Positions 22,356-32,162 of a stretch of DNA of 64,000 bases are shown in pieces. The notes beneath the pieces were generated by a model. That model ran no database searches. It saw nothing but the letters and a program-made list of their open reading frames with translations, and was not told the origin of the DNA. The DNA lies in contig CM020619.1 in NCBI GenBank assembly GCA_009829735.1, positions 33,582,283 to 33,646,282 of the forward strand, in the 5' to 3' direction. A program made the position numbers and the translations under genes. Position 1 is the first letter of the stretch, and every line of letters starts with the position of its first letter. The DNA is from Pyropia yezoensis (taxonomy: Eukaryota > Rhodophyta > Bangiophyceae > Bangiales > Bangiaceae).

Positions 22356-24298
22356 TCGTTTCCCGCCGACTTGGCGTCCGAATCTGAGGGCGGGGAGGAA
22401 GACGACGAGTCCGAGGACGACGTGTCCGCCTCCTCCGCCGAGGGTGTGGCGACCGCCACCACCGGTCGAGACCCACCCTCGCGGCGTGAACGTACTTCGT
22501 TCGTAGCCGACTTTTTACTCGCATTCCTAACAAGTTGTTGGATGCGTTTACTCAACTTGGGGCAATCATATGCCCAGTGACCATCGGAGTTGCAGTTCCA
22601 ATACCGATGGTCCGGTCCGGGAGGGGTCTTCCCAACTGGGGAAGACGAAGGGATACCCTGGGAAGTTCCCACGGCAGCTACCACCCTCTCCTTGCGGATT
22701 CGGCGTGCCTCTCTCAACTCTCTGGCCTGGCGCGCCTCCTCCCGTTCCTTGGCCAACTCGGCCTGACGCTCCTGGCGTTGCTCCTCCCACAATTTGCGGT
22801 AGGCCTCGCCTCTGCGATAGGCGAACCTGGCCAACTCGGCCAGGGTCGCCCGGGTAGTGTTATGCTCCCGGGTCTCCATCCGGACTGACCAATGGAGTCC
22901 CTCCACAAACTGACTCTTCACCACAGCTTGTGGATGAAGAAACCCACAAAGATTGTTGAGCTTACGGACTCGCTCCGCAAAGGACAACTCGTCCTCCGCC
23001 TCTTCCTGATGGGCTTGCGTAAACTCCTCGACTTGAGAAGCCAACGCTGCCTCATCAACCATGGCTCTCAACAACCAGTTGACGAGCTCCAAATAGGACG
23101 TCACCTCCCCAGCGCCTCCACTTGAGGAGCTGGGCATGACGGACATAAGTTCTGTCCGTAGGTCGCCCTTCGTAAACTCCTGTAGCATGTAAAAAGCCAT
23201 GCCTTCACTTATGGCATTGTCGTCACAGGCTTTTGTGAAACGACGTAGGAACTCAAAGACACGGAGGGGGGGAGTTCCGTCCCACTCCGCTTTGTGCCCA
23301 AAAGAATGAAGTGCATTCTTCTTGGCACGGCCCATGGCTCGGGCCTGGTCAGGACCATACGCCACCGACTTGTTGTGGAGGGCGTAGGTCTCACAGTCAA
23401 AGATCCTCTGGTAGACCGGGTTGGCTACCTGGATCTTGGGCGGCACCTCACGTTGAGGGAACAGCCGCTGTGGCACTGGGGTAAGTTCACTCTCAGTGCC
23501 TGTAGTCCGGCGCGGCGCGCTTGGTGTAGCCGCCGGCGTTTCCGGGGGGAACCCCCCCGTGAAGGGCGTACGCCCCACCGGGTATGGTGTGGCTCCCTCG
23601 TTGGGAGTCACAGGTGTCGCCCCCAGTTCGGGGCGACCAGAGATAGGCGTAAGGGGGGATTCCCCCTGCGCCTGCGGGCTCGAAAGCCCCAATCCGGTCT
23701 GGACATTAAGGCCATCTGGCAAACTCGCCACAATCTGATTCAGAATAGTATTCGTCATCGTGACCACCAGGTCCGGCAAAGTCTGCCGCAACACATTGGT
23801 CGCCTCGCGACGGACAGTTTCCGCGAGGAGGGGATTGACGACTCCAGTTGAGTCTCGGTCCGCCTCCGGGAGTCCACCTGAGGGGTAACCACGTTCCTCA
23901 GGGGTCTCAACCGGGGGCATGGGCGCGAGCCCATCGCCGACCAACGGAGGTCCACCGTCCTCCGAAAGCCTAGTTGGCGACGACTCCAAGCCAAAGTTGG
24001 CTCCAACCCGAGTGGAACCCGCGGGGACAGTCCTCACCCCTTGGGACGTTCCCGTTGAGTGTACCACACGGTGGCCAGACTTCGGCCCACCCACATCGGA
24101 AGTGTCACCCGAGTGAACTCCCGACTGAGTCGGGGTGGCCTGTTGCCCGCCCGCACTTCCAGTCCTGCTGGCTTGAGGGACCTCTAGTCCCTCTGCGACC
24201 CCAGGTAAACCCACCTGTGTCTCACCAGTATTCAAAGGCACTGAAGTACGTGCGTCACCCGTGTACTCCCCGGACGACGGGGGGTCCGAGCTAGCCAT
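22352..24298 (-). CDS. Gag of element A
   Basis: This is the structural capsid/nucleocapsid polyprotein, 648 residues from the ATG at 24298. An acidic, Gly/Thr/Pro-rich N-terminal half is followed by a helical capsid-like segment (about 22850-23300: FLRRFTKACDDNAISEGMA and a NLCGFLHPQAVVKSQFVEGL stretch). A charged Glu/Arg-rich helix and a nucleocapsid zinc knuckle follow near 22570. The knuckle reads YWNCNSDGHWAYDC, that is CX2CX4HX4C with Tyr in place of the first Cys, so it may bind zinc poorly. The C-terminus is Ser/Asp-rich. The product ends in GNE followed by TGA, which overlaps the pol ATG. Confidence 0.88.
   Translation of the reverse strand: MASSDPPSSGEYTGDARTSVPLNTGETQVGLPGVAEGLEVPQASRTGSAGGQQATPTQSGVHSGDTSDVGGPKSGHRVVHSTGTSQGVRTVPAGSTRVGANFGLESSPTRLSEDGGPPLVGDGLAPMPPVETPEERGYPSGGLPEADRDSTGVVNPLLAETVRREATNVLRQTLPDLVVTMTNTILNQIVASLPDGLNVQTGLGLSSPQAQGESPLTPISGRPELGATPVTPNEGATPYPVGRTPFTGGFPPETPAATPSAPRRTTGTESELTPVPQRLFPQREVPPKIQVANPVYQRIFDCETYALHNKSVAYGPDQARAMGRAKKNALHSFGHKAEWDGTPPLRVFEFLRRFTKACDDNAISEGMAFYMLQEFTKGDLRTELMSVMPSSSSGGAGEVTSYLELVNWLLRAMVDEAALASQVEEFTQAHQEEAEDELSFAERVRKLNNLCGFLHPQAVVKSQFVEGLHWSVRMETREHNTTRATLAELARFAYRRGEAYRKLWEEQRQERQAELAKEREEARQARELREARRIRKERVVAAVGTSQGIPSSSPVGKTPPGPDHRYWNCNSDGHWAYDCPKLSKRIQQLVRNASKKSATNEVRSRREGGSRPVVAVATPSAEEADTSSSDSSSSSPPSDSDAKSAGNE
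22358..22364 (-). promoter_or_regulatory. Candidate -1 ribosomal frameshift site GGGAAAC (element A)
   Basis: On the minus strand the heptamer reads G GGA AAC in the gag frame, the X XXY YYZ form of a -1 slippery site, with only the GAA codon between it and the gag TGA. Pol lies in the -1 frame and is open across the site. The same heptamer in the same phase occurs in element B. No downstream pseudoknot was modelled. Confidence 0.7.
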
Positions 24299-24397
24299 GT
24301 TGGCTGACGATCCGTATGACACGGTCCAAGACCACCGTTCCTCTGAGACAGAGGGCCCCCTACACCCGGGTGCACCCGGAGGTAAAGTTTACCTCTG

Positions 24398-24415
24398 TCC
24401 CCTGCTGCTCCACCA
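24398..24415 (-). other. Primer-binding site of element A
   Basis: The minus strand reads TGGTGGAGCAGCAGGGGA two bases inside the 5' LTR. It begins with TGG, complementary to the CCA end of a tRNA whose acceptor would start GGAGCAG. The same 18 nt occur in element B. Confidence 0.85.
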
Positions 24416-24417
24416 AA

Positions 24418-24886
24418 TGTGGCAAAAACCACAAGCACACACGGCACCCAAGTTGGGGCGGTGTGCTAGGGCTGCCTCCCGTGTCGGGGGAACCGGAAGA
24501 AGTGCAAGTCGCACACACTCTGTCCCTGTTGTGAGGCAAACCCCCCACGGACAAACAAGAGGATGGTGTGTGGTCCAACAGTTTCTTGGTCGGGACGGGG
24601 ACGCAGGGCCAAGCCCCGCTGTCCCTCCCCTTATCCCCCCAGGGTCCACTCAGAATCTCGCCACTCAGAATCTCCCACCCCAGCACCTGCCCACCGGGCC
24701 ACACGAAAATTCAAGACGATAAATGCAGAAAACCCTCAAATCCAAGTTGGATTTACTACTAAGCTAACTATCCCAAACTTAGGGAATATGGACCCAAATG
24801 CAGGGGGAGGAACGGATCAGGCTAGTGGCCTGCCGCCCCTTGCATGGCACGTGTTGCCCCCCTACCTGGGGGTCAATACTGCCACA
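24418..24886 (-). repeat. 5' LTR of gypsy element A
   Basis: It is 469 bp with TGTGGCA and TGCCACA termini, 99.6% identical by eye to the LTR at 11218-11687, and followed by the CCAGG target duplicate. Confidence 0.95.
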
Positions 24887-25240
24887 CCAGGTAGGGCAGA
24901 GTCCGACCCGTGGCCGAAATGGATGCACCTGTCGCCCGTCGGTAGTCGGTCTGCTCGCCCGCCGTCAGTCGCGACTCCAGCTCCAAGACGCGCTCAGGGT
25001 GCACGTTGATGCGGTCGATCGAATCGGCGTAATCCTCCTTGCCTACTTGCACGGTGATGCGGCCCGTGCCGTCGTCCAGTGAAGTCTGGACACGCAGACC
25101 GGTGAAGGTGAGGTCCCCAGACTTGGTTGGGCCGGCCGAAAAAGCCGCCCGCAAGGCGCCGTCGAATCGCGCCACCTCCGCCGCAGTGCCCGATAAGAAA
25201 ATCATGATGATCCGCGTGGTCGTCGGTGAGCTCGTTCATG
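24887..25240 (-). pseudogene. Copia reverse transcriptase remnant
   Basis: Minus-strand frames match only the end of a copia RT: FLSGTAAEVARFDGALRAAF, then GDLTFTGLRVQTS and ITVQVGKEDYADSI, patterns that follow the catalytic YVDD region. The upstream catalytic core is absent. The preceding frame passes directly from an AEAALLATMNEL segment, normally the RT start, into this region. Gypsy element A then interrupts the gene at 24886. Confidence 0.7.
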
Positions 25241-26604
25241 GTGGCTAGCAGCGCAGCCTCGGCCCTACCGATTTTGGCACGCCGCTGCGGAGAGTTGTTC
25301 GTCTTCATGATGCGCTGGACGCGCATGTTGTACAGGCTCTTCGCCCAGTCGGCATCAGGCTGCATGTGCACTGTCTCGGCGTGCTTGGTTACGCTTTTTA
25401 CAGCGTGTGACCTGGTGCGGCCCGCCCAAGGACCGGTCACTTGGTGGCGGGGATCGACGGCCGCCGGCGGAGGTACTGTGGCAAGGTTGTCGAGTGCCGC
25501 CCGTACGCCTGTCATCATACCTGCAGTCGCCCGGCGGTGCTGGTCGTTGTCCAAGTCAGGGCGCTCAGCGTCCCTGGCGCCGTCGCCCTTCACTGAGGTT
25601 CTGGAGTTGGCGATCGAGGAGGCCCCCGACGTATCTGCGGAGACCGCCGATGCTCGCGTCGGCCGCGTCGCCGCGCTTGCAGGCACCGTAGGCTCCTCCG
25701 GCGTCTCAATCGGCGCCGGCGACGACGGCGGCCTTGCCAAGCGGATCTCATGGACGTGCCGGTTTGTCCAAGTGTGGCCGTGCTGCAGGCGTACTGAGCG
25801 TTTGGCAACAGACACATCCGTTACGTGTGCAGGCCCATACCAGCCGCCCTGGGAGGGACGGATGCTCTCTCTCCAGTAGTAGACGACATCGCTAGATGCT
25901 CAGTAGCGATGCGGGACGTTGGCTGCGTCGCGGGCCAGGGCGCGGCGCAGCGACACGTTCGCCTCAGCCTCCGTATGGGCCGCCCAACTAGCGTGGAGCA
26001 GCAGCAGGTGAGTACGGAGGGCTTCGTCGCCCGCCACACGGCTGTCCTCGAGCGCCGGCAAGTCCCTCGTGAGAGCGGTAGGCACGCGGGGAATGCTTCC
26101 GTTCACCAGCTGGTACGGCGTTGCCCCGCTGTGCTGACCCATACTGTTCATAATGAGGCAAGCCAGGTCCAGCAACTCCTGTGGCTCCGCTGTCGGGTGG
26201 TCCCGCCGCATGCGCGTAACCATTGTCTTGATGGTCAGGTTGTGACGCTCCACCACCCGGTTGGAGAAGTGGGCTTGCGTAGCGGTGGTAACGACCCCAA
26301 TGTTGAGACACTCAGCCGTCGCCCACCACAGGGCGCTCGTGAACTCCTCCCCGGGGTCGGTGAGCAGCAGCATGGGTGCACCGTGGTGGAAAAACCAGCC
26401 CAGCAGCAAAGCGCGGACGACCGTTGCGGACTTCCCATTGGGGATGGCAAACGCCTTTGAAAACCGGGTGCCCAAGTCAATCATGAGCACGAAGCGCCTC
26501 AGGGGGCTACTTACGCCAAATCCACAGCCACGGTGTGGTTGAACGCAAGGGCACGTGGCATGATGACGAGCGGGCGAGACGGCTGGGGCGCCGTCTGCTT
26601 GCAC
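25241..26604 (-). pseudogene. Copia integrase and integrase-RT linker
   Basis: This is the remnant of the enzyme that inserts copia cDNA. The frame gives LMIDLGTRFSKAF, LLTDPGEEF and VVERHN, supplying the second and third acidic positions of the D,D-35-E core; the first Asp (VAVDLA) is in the neighbouring frame, showing a frameshift near 26520. The integrase frame ends at a stop near 25900 and continues in another frame as a WYGPAHVTDV segment with a long Pro/Ala/Glu linker. Integrase upstream of RT confirms the copia type. Confidence 0.8.
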
Positions 26605-27281
26605 GCCTCGCAGATCGACACGGCGACCTCGACAGCGGCGAAAACTTTCTTGTCCGTGACGCCCTGCTGTCGTAACAGGCCGTTAAGGCGTGATGCTGAT
26701 GTGTGCCCGTATTGGGTGTGGACCTTGGCGGCTGCCCGTGCCAGGGCCGTTGTGTCTTTGGTCAGCACCGTCATCAGCTGGAAGCCGCGCACTGCCTCCG
26801 TCGGCGGGCCCTCCGTCTGTGCAGCGGCTCTGGTAGAGTCATGGAGGGCGTTCAAGATCAGGAGTCCGGCCTCGGAGATGGTCAGGCACACCACCACTGC
26901 AAGGGCCCGGACCATCATGGAGCGGCCGTCGACGTCAAGCATCACGCCCAAGGAGGCCATGATCTTCCTTAAGAGCAGCATTGGCAGGTCACTAGCCACC
27001 ACCCACGTCTGCACCAGGCAGCGCCGTCCCTCAATCATCATGGGTAGCGTCACGCGCTCGTACGCGCGCTGTGTGGCACCTCCGCGAAATGTGAACACGG
27101 CGGCCGCCTCGATGGAGCGGATGGCCGTGCGTCCGACAGCCGTTAGGTACGCCACGTACGTGGCCACCCAATCCGCCCCCGCAAAGGTAGCTGTGGCCCC
27201 AATGTCCCGCATGATGTCACCCGTCTTGGACCCCAGCTGCTTGCTGGAATCTCTGCAGGCGACTAGAACGAGGTGAGCCAT
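26540..27281 (-). pseudogene. Copia protease and GAG-pre-integrase zinc module
   Basis: The upstream half resembles a retropepsin: DIGATATFAGADW sits where DTGAT..V.G..W is expected, with Ile replacing the catalytic-triad Thr. An LPMMIEGRRCLVQTWVV strand and an LLLRKIMASLGVMLD block follow. The downstream half has an H-X4-H plus CEAC zinc-binding pattern typical of the domain before copia integrase, ending in HTVAVDLA, which holds the first integrase Asp. Confidence 0.7.
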
Positions 27282-27339
27282 CTCCTGGGCGACCTAGCCC
27301 GCCTCGTTTGCCGGCGGTCCGGCCGCAGGCGGCCCGGCT

Positions 27340-28242
27340 TCAGGCCTTGGCCGCCGCTTCCTTGGCGAGCTGCCGGCACTCCCGGCGGACGTGGCCCGTC
27401 TTGCCGCAGTGCCAGCATCCGGCAGGGTCTACCCTCGGCGCGCGGTACACCTCCCCGCGCCCGCTCATGGCCGTGATCCCTGGCGCCGTGCGGCGGGCCA
27501 TGTATGCCTCGTGCTCTTCGTACGTCATCACGACCATCGTGGCGTGCGGAGAAGACTTGATGGGGACGTCGCCCCCAAACAGGTCGCGCATGGCGGTGGT
27601 CAGGGCGGTCACCGCGTTCATGCCGCTGACGCTGTGCATCGCTGCCGTCGCCGTGGTCGACGCCTGCTGGTTGGCGTCGAGTCCGGCCTGGTCTCAAATG
27701 AGCGCGGCGGCTGTCTTGTAGCCCATCGTGTACCCGTCGTTCTTTCATTCCGCCAGCATCGAGGCCATGGTGGCAAGGTACGCTTCCATGGACGCGTCGC
27801 CACGGTACGTTTTGAAGAGCTTGCGGTAGGCCGCGTGTCCGCGGTTGCTCACGCTGCCGCCAAACGCCGTGCGGAGGGCCTCGAGGAGGAGCATGTGTCT
27901 GTTGTTGGTGATGAGCGTGGCGACGGGGACCGTGCGGCACGCCTCGTAGGCCACTCCTGACAGCCTCATGCGCATGGCGCGGCCCTTCTTGTCTTCCACG
28001 AGCGTGGTCATGAATAGCCACACCTGGACGTCCACTTCGTACTGGACGAAGCCGTCAGGCCCCGCCCAGAAGGGGGCCTTGCTGTTGACCTTGCCTTCCA
28101 CCGCCGCGACACTGGCGGCGGCGGGGCCGTTGCTCGCCGGGGGCACCGTGGCTGCCGGCGTGGTGGGTGACGGTGTTGCGGTCGACGTCCCGCCGGTGAT
28201 TGCCGTGTTGTTCGCGGTGTCGCCCGTCCTTGTCCCCGCAGT
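27340..28242 (-). pseudogene. Copia gag remnant
   Basis: A capsid-like region (PFWAGPDGFVQYEVDVQVW, then RLSGVAYEACRTVPV) ends at an in-frame TGA near 27749, and a second stop follows near 27697. The frame resumes with a DLFGGDVPIKSSPHATMVVM segment and an intact CX2CX4HX4C zinc knuckle (CWHCGKTGHVRREC). The frame is open back to 28243 but contains no ATG, so the start has been lost or is upstream. Confidence 0.75.
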
Positions 28243-28489
28243 TTACGAACGGGTCCGCCGGGGACTTGTGGGCGCCGTGGTTTCGGGACAATGACACCCT
28301 TAACGTGGGCGTCAAGAAGCGACAGGCCCGTCGCGGCGTGCCCAAGTGCCGCAGCAGGTCCCTCTCGCGAGTGGAAGTTGGTGCAGGTGGGTGTCGTGCA
28401 GGCCAGGTGTGCCCGCCCTGGTCGTCATGCCCGTCGTGCGCAGGGAAGCCCACGTGGTCGATGCGGTGCGTGGGTCTGACCACGGTGAG

Positions 28490-28505
28490 CAAGTGCGAGC
28501 TACCA
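28490..28505 (-). other. Primer-binding site of the copia element
   Basis: The minus strand reads TGGTAGCTCGCACTTG immediately after the LTR end. It starts with TGG, complementary to a tRNA CCA terminus, and differs from the gypsy primer site. Confidence 0.65.
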
Positions 28506-28908
28506 TGAAAGAGAAGAGACTTGTCTTCTTGTTGCCCATCGCCCTCCCCGCTTTCCCCCGTCTCTTTTCGCTGCCCACATACCCAGTCGTTCCCCCGGTC
28601 GCCGTGCCTACCCCGCGCGCCCGCGCTGCACCACGCGCCCGGTGCGCTGCGCTGCGCACGCCGCCCCACTCGCTCAGTGCGCATTGCCGCGCGGGCGCTG
28701 GGCACCCGCCCGATGGCGTGCACCCAGCACCGGCGACCCCTCGCTCCTTCCGCTGCAGCTGCCGCGTGGCAGCCCGTCTTGTGTCTGCACCCCGTGGCGC
28801 TCTCTCTGCCGGATGCACCACGGCTCCCCCTCCCAATCGGGGAGGCCCATCTCATTGCGTGGCGTGACGTCCGTCGTGGACGCACGGGCCGAAACGGTCG
28901 CGGCCTAG
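28506..28908 (-). repeat. 5' LTR of the copia element, inner part
   Basis: It is the first 403 of 437 bp and starts with TG. The remaining 34 bp lie at 32946-32979 beyond a DNA transposon. The last four bases, CTAG, are one copy of that transposon's target duplication. Confidence 0.9.
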
Positions 28909-28928
28909 TGTCTATTCTACCTTGCGAA

Positions 28929-28966
28929 AGCTTCATATGAATCCGTCCAGACATTCATTTGAAGCT
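28929..28966. repeat. Left subterminal hairpin of the DNA transposon
   Basis: The arms 28929-28942 and 28953-28966 pair with about two mismatches around a 10-nt loop, just inside the terminal repeat. A similar hairpin lies at the other end. Confidence 0.7.
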
Positions 28967-29879
28967 CTTCTCGGATCGCCCGATGCAGCACCCATTCATA
29001 TGAAATCGGGTATTCTTCCACCTACGAGATCACTCTTTGACGCTTCACGGCGGCCGTGCACCGCGAGCCACTGTTCGCAACAGCTGAACACAAAGCGCGT
29101 GACCACGAGACTCTGTCGCCGCATGCAAAATTTTAGGTGCTCGTCGACAGTTGCCCGCAACACCGCCCTGTCAACGCCCCGTCCCAGCAGTGCCACTTCT
29201 TCAACACGCCCCCCCCACGATCCCGCCGGCTCATCTGCCCGCCCTCTCTGCCACCACTCGATACCGACGGGATCCACCAATGTGGCGCCATCACGTGACA
29301 GAACCCACCGAACCAGACCGGTCTGTAGCCAAAGCACGTCGCTCGTATCCCTCTACCGGCCCCCCCCATGCTGGCAGGGGGCCCTTTTCGAGACACGGTC
29401 GCTGACCCACCCTCGCGGCCTATTCGTCCGTTGCCACTGCCACCCCACCCCCCGTCCCTCCCCCTGCCCCGCGACGCCCCGGTCAGCTGGCCGCTCTCCA
29501 AACCGCTGTCCTCACTCAACGTGGACCCCTGCCTGGCGAGATTACACCACGTGCACCGCGCTGTGGGCCCCTCCAACACGCGGTAGCTTCTCGCGCGATC
29601 GCTACATACAGGCCCACTATTATACTACAACATGGGAGGCGTGCGCACGACGAGGGAGGTGCCAGTCCCTCCTGCGCGCCCCCCCTTCCACCCGCCTCCA
29701 TACATCGTCACACTCCGTCTATGCTGAGAGCGCTCGCCCTCACGAACGTTGGCACTCGCGACGCAGCCACGCGCATCTCATAGGGTCGCCAACATATTTA
29801 CCCAAGCGCTGACAGCCCGCCCGACGCGCGACACCTTGGTGCCCGCCCACAGCAGATTCACTTCACCCTCGCCATCCCG

Positions 29880-32162
29880 TCACACACTCATCGCATGCGT
29901 GCTCCGCATGTGGCCTGCGAAGCAAGATCTGCCGGTGCGCGGGCCACACAGAAGCGCCTCCTTGACTCCCGGGGTATCGCGGCAGGTTGAGCAAACAAGA
30001 GAAGTCTTGTAGGAGCACTCCAGACTCTGGCGCTGGGCCAAGTGGTTGGTTGATGGATGCCGCCGCTTGGTTGTGGGTACCAAATGCGTGCCCACCCCGT
30101 ACGCCAGGTGCGTCACATCCTCCTCGGGATTGGCAGGCACCGCCCGCTGCCGTGTGCCGGTGACGTCAAAGGTGTTGTCGATGAGCTCGGTCGCGAGTTG
30201 CTCGTAGGACTGAGTCTGCAGGAGTGTCGCGGCAGGCCCTCTTGCGCAATGGTACAGCATCCACGAGTCGACAAGGCAGATGCCCAGCAACGAGTGGTTG
30301 ACACGCGTTGACCAGTCGTGTGTGCCCAGCTTCTTCTCAAGCCGCAGATCGTCCTGCCGACAACGGTTGTGCCGGTCAATCTGAGAGCAACAGCCATAGT
30401 AGATCTCTGCCACACGAGGTTGACGAACGATCAGGGACACCCGTTGAGCTCCACCCTCTTCCGTTTCCCGCCACCGCAAGCGCTCGTACGGGGTGCCCGG
30501 TTGGTTGCTGGAAGCGGAGGCAATAAAGTACCGCCTCTCGCGATCCACCCATACCACGGCCATCAGGTCCGGCCGGCCGGACTCATCTCGATGGACCATG
30601 GTCACTTGATCCCCTCGACCGCAGAGCTCGCGAGCGGAGAGTAACGCCAGAGGAAACAGCCGATGTGCTGTCTTCACGACGCCGATGAAGCGTAAGCCAG
30701 CCGCCTTCAGAGCCATGGCCGCCCCAACACTTGCGAAATAAGAATCGGCGCACACAATCCGGTCCGTCCCCGACCATGGCTCCACCAACCGCATCATGAT
30801 GACAGTGCCGTGGGCTCCGGCACGTTCCTCCTCAGTAAAGCTCGCATGCTGGTCCGCGGAGGTGGTGACCACGTGCAGCAGCAGCATGATCCCGCTCCGG
30901 CCGCAGGCGGCGTCTTGAATCTCACAGCCATTTTCGCGCTTCCGATCGATAGCTACGTAGTTGGGCAAGCCCCGCGATATCCAGTGACCCCCTTGACCGT
31001 ACCACCGCGATATCGACTCATCCACGCAGATGGTGTCACCGGGGGTGACATTGGCTGCACGGTGGGCATTGATCGACCGCACGAAGTCGTTGACCAGCCC
31101 CCATCGTCGTTGCTCCGATCCCGGGTCAGGTGCGTCGGCATCTCCCGAGTTGCTTTGACTGAACGCCAGGCAGGACCAGAGGGTGTCAAAACGACGGCGC
31201 GGCATTCCCGTGCTGCACCCAAACGCTGGCGCAGGCAAGTGCTTAGTCCTCGGAGTGGTGGACCACAGCTCGGCACGTGTCCCAAACTCGAAGCGCGTTG
31301 AAAGAAGGAGGATGCCAAAGAACTTTAAAACCTCCCCCGGTGTGGTAGTCGGATGGCCCTTGACCACCAACCTTGCCGAGGTCAAGACCACCATCCGTGT
31401 CAGCTGGTCGGGCGGGAAGACAGCCAGAAAGTAGTCCAGTGGCGAGCACGTACGCCCGGTGCCGACAGAGTCCCCCCCCTCCGTGATAATCTCGCCGCCA
31501 AGCGTGCGTACGGACCACTGGCCGCGTGCGGCAGGGCCACCGATTGGCTGCAACACGTCAGCAGGCTCCCACTTGAAGCCGTGGGCCACGACGGGTGTTG
31601 GCTGCGCTGTCGTACCCGTCGCGGCGGCGGCAGCTGCGGCGGACAGGGGTGAGGAAGAGAGTGCGGGGAGAGCCCGCTGGCTTTGGGGGTCCGCAGGGGA
31701 CTTGAGGGAGAAGGGCGCCAGAGGGAGGCCCGCCTGGCTCGGCCGGTCGCACTGAGGCTCGCGAGGAGGGAGTGGGGAACGGGGACCACGTGACAGGAGG
31801 GGAGCACCTGGCCCGGCAGTGGACGCGCCGCCGACTGGCCCATTCACTTGGCTGCCCGCCTCGGCCAAGGTCTCGAGTGGAGAAGGGGTGCCGTCGGCCG
31901 AGGGAGCGTATCCGGTCCGCACGTTCCGCAGCCCAAGGCACTTTTCCACCTCGTACCCGGACATGCGCCAGCGCGCTGTGACCGTCGTCACCAACCGGTT
32001 GTTTTCGTTCTTGTCTCTGCAAAACGCCGTCACGCAACCGTCGACCAACTTGGTAGTTGCAGCACTTCCGTACAGCCGCGCACACTCAGAGTAGTGCTTG
32101 ATGTGCACGGCCTTGGCGTGGACTGCTGCGCCAATGCTCAATCGGCTGTCCGACTTCCCCAT
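29880..32162 (-). CDS. piggyBac-type (DDE_Tnp_1_7) transposase
   Basis: The 760-residue product, from an ATG at 32162, would cut and paste the surrounding element. The N-terminal 240 residues are variable and Pro/Ala-rich. The catalytic domain carries CVDESISRWYG (first Asp), CADSYFASVGAA followed by GLRFIGVVKTAHR (second Asp), and GCCSQIDRHNRCRQ (third Asp), spaced as in piggyBac-derived proteins. A cysteine-rich C-terminus (VCSTCRD...CGPRTGRSCFAGH) resembles the piggyBac zinc-binding tail. No stop or frameshift interrupts it. It is the only gene of the element and is probably functional as far as sequence shows. Confidence 0.88.
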   Translation of the reverse strand: MGKSDSRLSIGAAVHAKAVHIKHYSECARLYGSAATTKLVDGCVTAFCRDKNENNRLVTTVTARWRMSGYEVEKCLGLRNVRTGYAPSADGTPSPLETLAEAGSQVNGPVGGASTAGPGAPLLSRGPRSPLPPREPQCDRPSQAGLPLAPFSLKSPADPQSQRALPALSSSPLSAAAAAAATGTTAQPTPVVAHGFKWEPADVLQPIGGPAARGQWSVRTLGGEIITEGGDSVGTGRTCSPLDYFLAVFPPDQLTRMVVLTSARLVVKGHPTTTPGEVLKFFGILLLSTRFEFGTRAELWSTTPRTKHLPAPAFGCSTGMPRRRFDTLWSCLAFSQSNSGDADAPDPGSEQRRWGLVNDFVRSINAHRAANVTPGDTICVDESISRWYGQGGHWISRGLPNYVAIDRKRENGCEIQDAACGRSGIMLLLHVVTTSADQHASFTEEERAGAHGTVIMMRLVEPWSGTDRIVCADSYFASVGAAMALKAAGLRFIGVVKTAHRLFPLALLSARELCGRGDQVTMVHRDESGRPDLMAVVWVDRERRYFIASASSNQPGTPYERLRWRETEEGGAQRVSLIVRQPRVAEIYYGCCSQIDRHNRCRQDDLRLEKKLGTHDWSTRVNHSLLGICLVDSWMLYHCARGPAATLLQTQSYEQLATELIDNTFDVTGTRQRAVPANPEEDVTHLAYGVGTHLVPTTKRRHPSTNHLAQRQSLECSYKTSLVCSTCRDTPGVKEALLCGPRTGRSCFAGHMRSTHAMSV

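Larger units (their letters stand above)
11218..24886 (-). mobile_element. Ty3/gypsy chromovirus-like element A (contains assembly gap)
   Basis: LTRs of 470 and 469 bp (11218-11687, 24418-24886) start TGTGGCA and end TGCCACA, differ at two positions, and are flanked by CCAGG at 11213-11217 and 24887-24891. Gag and pol lie on the minus strand, and an additional gene lies on the plus strand between pol and the 3' LTR. A 500-N gap inside pol is bordered by duplicated sequence, so the displayed 13.67 kb overstates the true length, about 9.38 kb. Near-identical LTRs indicate a recent insertion into the copia element. Confidence 0.95.
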
